In this document: piece by piece, positions 60,738-64,000 of the stretch
Layout of the letters: each line of letters opens with the position of its first letter
Position numbering within the stretch: position 1 is the first letter of the stretch
DNA from: JBMYRH01 sp049602155
GTDB taxonomy: Bacteria; Myxococcota_A; UBA9042; PHBI01; JBMYRH01
Direction: 5' to 3'
NCBI GenBank assembly: GCA_049602155.1
Contig: JBMYRH010000004.1
Location: forward strand, 1-64,000
Length of the DNA stretch: 64,000 bases
Made by a program: the position numbers and the translations under genes
The notes under the pieces: generated by a model
The model's input: the letters and a program-made list of their open reading frames with translations, nothing else
What the model was told of the DNA's origin: nothing
Database searches by the model: none

Positions 60738-61991
60738 ATGAAGAGCTGGCTACCTTACACGCTACGTGGCGTCTGCATGGGTATCGCGGACGTCATACCC
60801 GGAGTTTCAGGGGGAACTCTTGCGCTGATCCTTGGGATCTATACACGCTTTATCGGCGGCTTGAGCGCGATCGGACCTCGCATGCTCAACAACCTGCGGA
60901 AAGGGGCGTTTTGGAGACGACTGAGCGCAGGTCTTCGCGATCCCGACGCTCTCGGCGACGATGAGCTCGACAGGGACGCCGGCCACATCTTATTCCTCGC
61001 CTTTGTCGCTCTCGGGATCGGCGCCGCTGTCGTCGTCGCCTCGCGATTTATCCCAGACCTCCTCGACCGCTACCCCGCACAAATGCGTGGTTTCTTCTTT
61101 GGCCTAGTGCTGGCCTCCGTGGTTGTCCCAGTCCGGATGATGAAGTCGAGAACCCCTCTTCACGCCGTGAGCTTCCTCATCGCCATGGTCGGGACGTATA
61201 TCCTCTTTGGCCTCCCTATCGATGCCTCGGAGCGCGCTACTGGGCGAGTTGAGGTCACGCTCCCGTCAGTCGCCGAGGTGGACACCCCCTTACCTGCAAT
61301 GGGGGTCTTACTGATGACCGATCGTCACGGAGGCAGCGCAAAGCGTGAAGTCTCGTTTGGACCTAGCCGCGACGTGCTCATCAAGGCCGGGGAGTCGACT
61401 ATCGAGTTCGATATCATCGCCCGTATGGCGGGCACAGAAGCAAATCTTGAAGCCGCACAGATAACCCGGATAGAGGGTGGCCCCGAGGGCGCTGTTGTGC
61501 GTCAGGTCGGTACCACCAGTGGGGGGGTCGCTCCGTCTCTGCTCTTCATCTTCTTCGCAGGCTTCGTCGCGATCTCCGCGATGGTCTTACCTGGCATTTC
61601 AGGCTCATTCATCCTGCTTATGCTCGGCTTGTATCACTATATGACTTACACACTAAGGGCCGTCGTCTACGACCGTGATCCCGACGCCTTTGGCACGGCT
61701 GCTGTCTTCGGGGTCGCCCTCGTCCTGGGGATCACCACGTTCTCCCGGCTTCTCAATTGGCTCCTGAGGCGTCATCACGACGTGACGTTAGCGGCACTCG
61801 TCGGCCTTATGATCGGCTCGCTTCGACGGATCTGGCCCTTCACCGAGACGGGCCTCGACGGCGTCGTCAGCAACGTGCTTCCTGCGGCCTTCGACAACAC
61901 CGCTGCTGTCTCGCTTGGACTCGCTATCCTTGGCGCCGTCATCGTGTTGACTTTAGAGCGCGTCGGGCGAAGCAAGGAAGCGCTCAGCTAG
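60738..61991 (+). CDS. DUF368 membrane protein, putative polyprenyl-phosphate transporter (PopT family)
   Basis: The 417-residue protein has about nine TMs and the DUF368 repeats: GIADVIPGVSGGTLALILGIY near the N-terminus (shown here in part, the core being PGVSGGT) and a second half ISAMVLPGISGSFILLMLG. This internal inverted duplication is characteristic. Members recycle undecaprenyl phosphate across the inner membrane for cell-wall synthesis. A periplasmic insertion (about 155-265) of beta-type sequence is unusual for the family. AGGGAG lies before the ATG. Converges with the IHF gene, with overlapping stops. Confidence 0.9.
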   Translation: MKSWLPYTLRGVCMGIADVIPGVSGGTLALILGIYTRFIGGLSAIGPRMLNNLRKGAFWRRLSAGLRDPDALGDDELDRDAGHILFLAFVALGIGAAVVVASRFIPDLLDRYPAQMRGFFFGLVLASVVVPVRMMKSRTPLHAVSFLIAMVGTYILFGLPIDASERATGRVEVTLPSVAEVDTPLPAMGVLLMTDRHGGSAKREVSFGPSRDVLIKAGESTIEFDIIARMAGTEANLEAAQITRIEGGPEGAVVRQVGTTSGGVAPSLLFIFFAGFVAISAMVLPGISGSFILLMLGLYHYMTYTLRAVVYDRDPDAFGTAAVFGVALVLGITTFSRLLNWLLRRHHDVTLAALVGLMIGSLRRIWPFTETGLDGVVSNVLPAAFDNTAAVSLGLAILGAVIVLTLERVGRSKEALS

Positions 61992-62278
61992 TCTCCGTTA
62001 ATTCGGGCGCGCAGCTCTTTACCGACCTTGAAGAAGGGCATGCGCTTTGACGCCACGTCGACCTGCTGACCCGTCTTAGGATTTCGGCCCGTATACGAAC
62101 GATAAGAGCGCACGGTGAAGTTTCCGAAGCCCCTCACTTCCACACGTTTGTTGGCTTTCATTGCATCGACCATCCCGTCAAAGATGGTGTTCACAACGGA
62201 CTCCACGACTTTCCGAGAGTAATGGGTGCTCTCGGTCACTGCGTCAACGAGCTGGGACTTCGTCACGTCGAACCTCAT
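61988..62278 (-). CDS. HU/IHF-family DNA-bending protein (IHF-beta-like)
   Basis: A 96-residue histone-like protein: N-terminal helices MRFDVTKSQLVDAVTES, core VEVRGFGNFTVRSY and the DNA-binding arm GRNPKTGQQVDVASK, followed by PFFKVGKELRARING. The ELR..IN ending and GRNPKTG arm are shared by HU and IHF; the EVRGFGNF form favours IHF. It bends DNA and may compact the nucleoid. Its TAG stop overlaps that of the convergent DUF368 gene; it is divergent from efp. Confidence 0.94.
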   Translation of the reverse strand: MRFDVTKSQLVDAVTESTHYSRKVVESVVNTIFDGMVDAMKANKRVEVRGFGNFTVRSYRSYTGRNPKTGQQVDVASKRMPFFKVGKELRARINGD

Positions 62279-62419
62279 GGGCTGCTACAGGCTAATCATT
62301 CGGGGGCGTTGCCTCTTTTATGACGCGACCTATCCCTCGGCGTCAACTGTCCGGCAAACCAAGAGTGACGACAATGGGTGAGCATGGTATTCAGCCCGCT
62401 GAATCGCCATGGAGGTCGC

Positions 62420-62980
62420 ATGTACCAAACGTCGGACATAAAGAAGAATCTGAAGATCAAGATGGACGGCTACCCATGGACGGTAGTTGAGTTCCAGTTC
62501 GTCAAGCCTGGCAAGGGGACTGCGTTCACGCGAACCAAGTTCAAGAACTTGATTACGGGCCAGGTGATCGAGCGTAACATCCGCTCTGGTGAGACCCTTG
62601 AGCCAGCCGATCTTGAGCACAAGACCGCAAACCTGATGTACCAGGATGGAGAAGACTACTTCTTCATGGACAACGAGACCTACGAGCAGTTCCCGGTGAG
62701 CACCGAAGTGCTCGGTGAGAGCGCTAAATGGCTCGTCGACAACATGAAGGCCGACCTCCTCTTCTATGAAGGTCGCCCTGTCAGCGTCGATATTGAGAAC
62801 CATGTCGAGCTCGAGATCACTTACTGCGAACCGGGCGTCAAAGGCGACACCGCCACGAACGCCACGAAGCCAGCGACAGTGAGCACCGGAGCGACCGTGA
62901 ATGTGCCCCTCTTCGTGGAGAGCGGTGAGGTGATCAAGATCGATACGCGTACTGGCGATTACCTAGGTCGCGTCAAGTAG
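62420..62980 (+). CDS. efp: Elongation factor P
   Basis: The 186-residue EF-P rescues ribosomes stalled at polyproline. GGAGG lies 4 nt before the ATG at 62420. The three OB domains include KIKMDGYPWTVVEFQFV, the tip FVKPGKGTAF with the modified Lys (about 33) and the C-terminal signature region IKIDTRTGDYLGRVK. The Lys at the tip, rather than Arg, implies beta-lysylation by EpmA, encoded immediately after. Many Pro-rich proteins in this window (tails at 3764, 22303, 60063) are potential clients. Confidence 0.97.
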   Translation: MYQTSDIKKNLKIKMDGYPWTVVEFQFVKPGKGTAFTRTKFKNLITGQVIERNIRSGETLEPADLEHKTANLMYQDGEDYFFMDNETYEQFPVSTEVLGESAKWLVDNMKADLLFYEGRPVSVDIENHVELEITYCEPGVKGDTATNATKPATVSTGATVNVPLFVESGEVIKIDTRTGDYLGRVK

Positions 62981-64000
62981 ATGAGTCGGGGAGGACGCGT
63001 ACTCCACGCGGCTGATGGCCGCGTAGTGCTCCAATTGCCCCGAGGTAAACTCATCACGGTTGAAAGTGACGACGAGACGCTCCGACCTGGAGACCTCGTG
63101 ACGCTATCCAGTGAGGGGATGGTCCGAACCTGGGCCCACCCAACTGGAGAGTTTCCGAACCCTCTCAGCAACGACCGTCACCTTCAACAGCCTGAAATCT
63201 GGGGCCGTCTAGAGGCTAGAGCCCGCATCATCGGCGGCATTCGAGCCTTCTTCCAACATCATCAGTTCCTGGAGGTCGAGACCCCCTTGGTGGTCCCCTC
63301 TCCAGGTACCGAAGTGCACTTGGCTCCTACATCAGTCCTGCAATCGGAGCGCCCAGGGGCCACGCAAGTACAGCGCTACCTGATCACCTCGCCCGAGTAC
63401 CACATGAAGCGACTCCTCGCCGCCGGGTCGCCGCCAATTTTCCAGCTGTGTAAGACCTTCCGCGATGGGGAGCGTGGCACCCATCACCGTCCAGAGTTCA
63501 CGATGTTGGAGTGGTACCGACCTTGGGCGACACTTCACACCATCCTAGAAGACTGCGAAGACCTCCTCAAAGCGCTACACCCAGCGGACTCGCTGACCTA
63601 TCGCGGAGAGAACATCGCGCTTAGCGGCCCCTGGCCCAGACATCCATTCTTGAGGCTCTTGAGCGAGCGCGCTGGGATCAATGAGCCAGAGCGACTCAAC
63701 CCTGACGAGCAATTGACCGCCTTTGTGGCGCACGTGGAACCAAGGCTTGGTCGAGGGCGACCAGAGTTCGTAACGGAGTACCCGATTTCGATGGCGTCTC
63801 TCGCTCGCCCCTGCCCGACCGATCCCGCTGTGGCTGAGCGCTCTGAGCTCTACGTCGCTGGGATGGAGATTGCGAACGCATTTGGAGAGCTGGTCGACGC
63901 AGATGAGCAACGTCAACGGTGCGAAGCCGACAACATCGACCGACGTGAACTCGGCCTCCCAGAGCTCCCGTTGGACGAAGACTTCCTCGATTCACTCACT
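62981..64000 (+). CDS. epmA: EF-P lysine ligase EpmA (GenX/PoxA), 3' end cut by the window
   Basis: Open from ATG 62981, directly after the efp TAG, to the window end (340 codons, no stop). It is a class II LysRS-like catalytic core from about residue 75: FFQHHQFLEVETPLVVPSPG, LITSPEYHMKRLL, CKTFRDGERGTHHRPEFT (motif 2) and ELYVAGMEIANAFGEL. It lysylates the Lys of EF-P. An N-terminal segment of about 70 residues (GGRVLHAADGRVVLQLPRG) is absent from the short E. coli enzyme and looks like a small beta domain. Motif 3 lies beyond the edge. Confidence 0.92.
   Translation, partial: MSRGGRVLHAADGRVVLQLPRGKLITVESDDETLRPGDLVTLSSEGMVRTWAHPTGEFPNPLSNDRHLQQPEIWGRLEARARIIGGIRAFFQHHQFLEVETPLVVPSPGTEVHLAPTSVLQSERPGATQVQRYLITSPEYHMKRLLAAGSPPIFQLCKTFRDGERGTHHRPEFTMLEWYRPWATLHTILEDCEDLLKALHPADSLTYRGENIALSGPWPRHPFLRLLSERAGINEPERLNPDEQLTAFVAHVEPRLGRGRPEFVTEYPISMASLARPCPTDPAVAERSELYVAGMEIANAFGELVDADEQRQRCEADNIDRRELGLPELPLDEDFLDSLT

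Noticed and set aside
1..64000. Mobile elements, CRISPR arrays, prophage or rRNA
   Set aside because: No transposase, integrase, phage structural gene, regularly spaced repeat or rRNA-like sequence was seen on either strand.

Overview
The window is GC-rich (roughly 60%), densely coded DNA from a diderm bacterium. It carries bamA, an Skp/OmpH chaperone, two Lol-type ABC systems, many lipobox-bearing lipoproteins and a class II lysyl-tRNA synthetase. The order lysS - lolC/E - lolD - bamA - skp, together with FHA, cyclic-nucleotide-binding, HEAT, FG-GAP/VCBS and Cys-rich von Willebrand A lipoproteins, points to the former Deltaproteobacteria, most likely Myxococcota or the Bradymonadales-like marine lineages. 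A Na+-pumping decarboxylase and a TRAP transporter fit a saline habitat. The assignment rests on gene content only; no rRNA or tRNA gene was seen. No insertion sequence, prophage, CRISPR array or clear genomic island was found, so this looks like ordinary core chromosome with lineage-specific envelope genes.

Layout. 1-3.5 kb: end of a Gly-rich protein, then an oadG-oadA-oadB sodium pump on the minus strand. 3.7-9.3 kb: two lipoproteins, an exported dikinase-like protein and a 35-residue membrane peptide. 9.5-16.1 kb: an operon with an ABC ATPase, two FtsX-type permeases, a LolA-like carrier and an outer-membrane barrel, followed by a metal-binding HMA protein. 16.5-18.6 kb: small accessory genes (acidic lipoprotein, FHA protein, exported protein, hypothetical). 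18.7-22.3 kb: an organophosphate-type MFS carrier with moaC and an NFACT/RqcH-like gene. 22.3-28.3 kb: a zinc-ribbon membrane protein, a 1281-residue VCBS-repeat lipoprotein and an unknown gene. 28.3-32.9 kb: a four-gene TRAP system of the TPR-associated (TatT/TatP) type. 33.1-37.8 kb: amidase, two coupled cyclic-nucleotide-binding proteins, a histidine phosphatase and a HEAT-repeat protein. 37.9-42.8 kb: a Cys-rich VWA lipoprotein and a lipoprotein built from eleven tandem repeats. 43-44.9 kb: dnaK with a strong hairpin behind it. 45-50.2 kb: hutH diverging from an isocitrate/isopropylmalate-type dehydrogenase, a thiolase and an isopropylmalate-synthase-like enzyme. 50.5-59.2 kb: lysS, lolC/E, lolD, bamA, skp and a PPC-repeat lipoprotein. 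59.3-64 kb: rhomboid, FxsA, DUF368 polyprenyl-phosphate transporter, IHF/HU, efp and a truncated epmA.

Envelope assembly is the dominant theme. The canonical module (lolC/E-lolD-bamA-skp) handles lipoprotein release and barrel insertion. The separate 9.6-16 kb operon encodes an ATPase, permeases, a periplasmic carrier and an outer-membrane barrel, so it could form a second inner-to-outer membrane route. It and the exported dikinase-like protein just before it are the best candidates here for undescribed biology. Other points worth testing are the duplicated short motif on an acidic tail of the TRAP large permease, the eleven-repeat lipoprotein, and an operator-like palindrome at 5329-5346.
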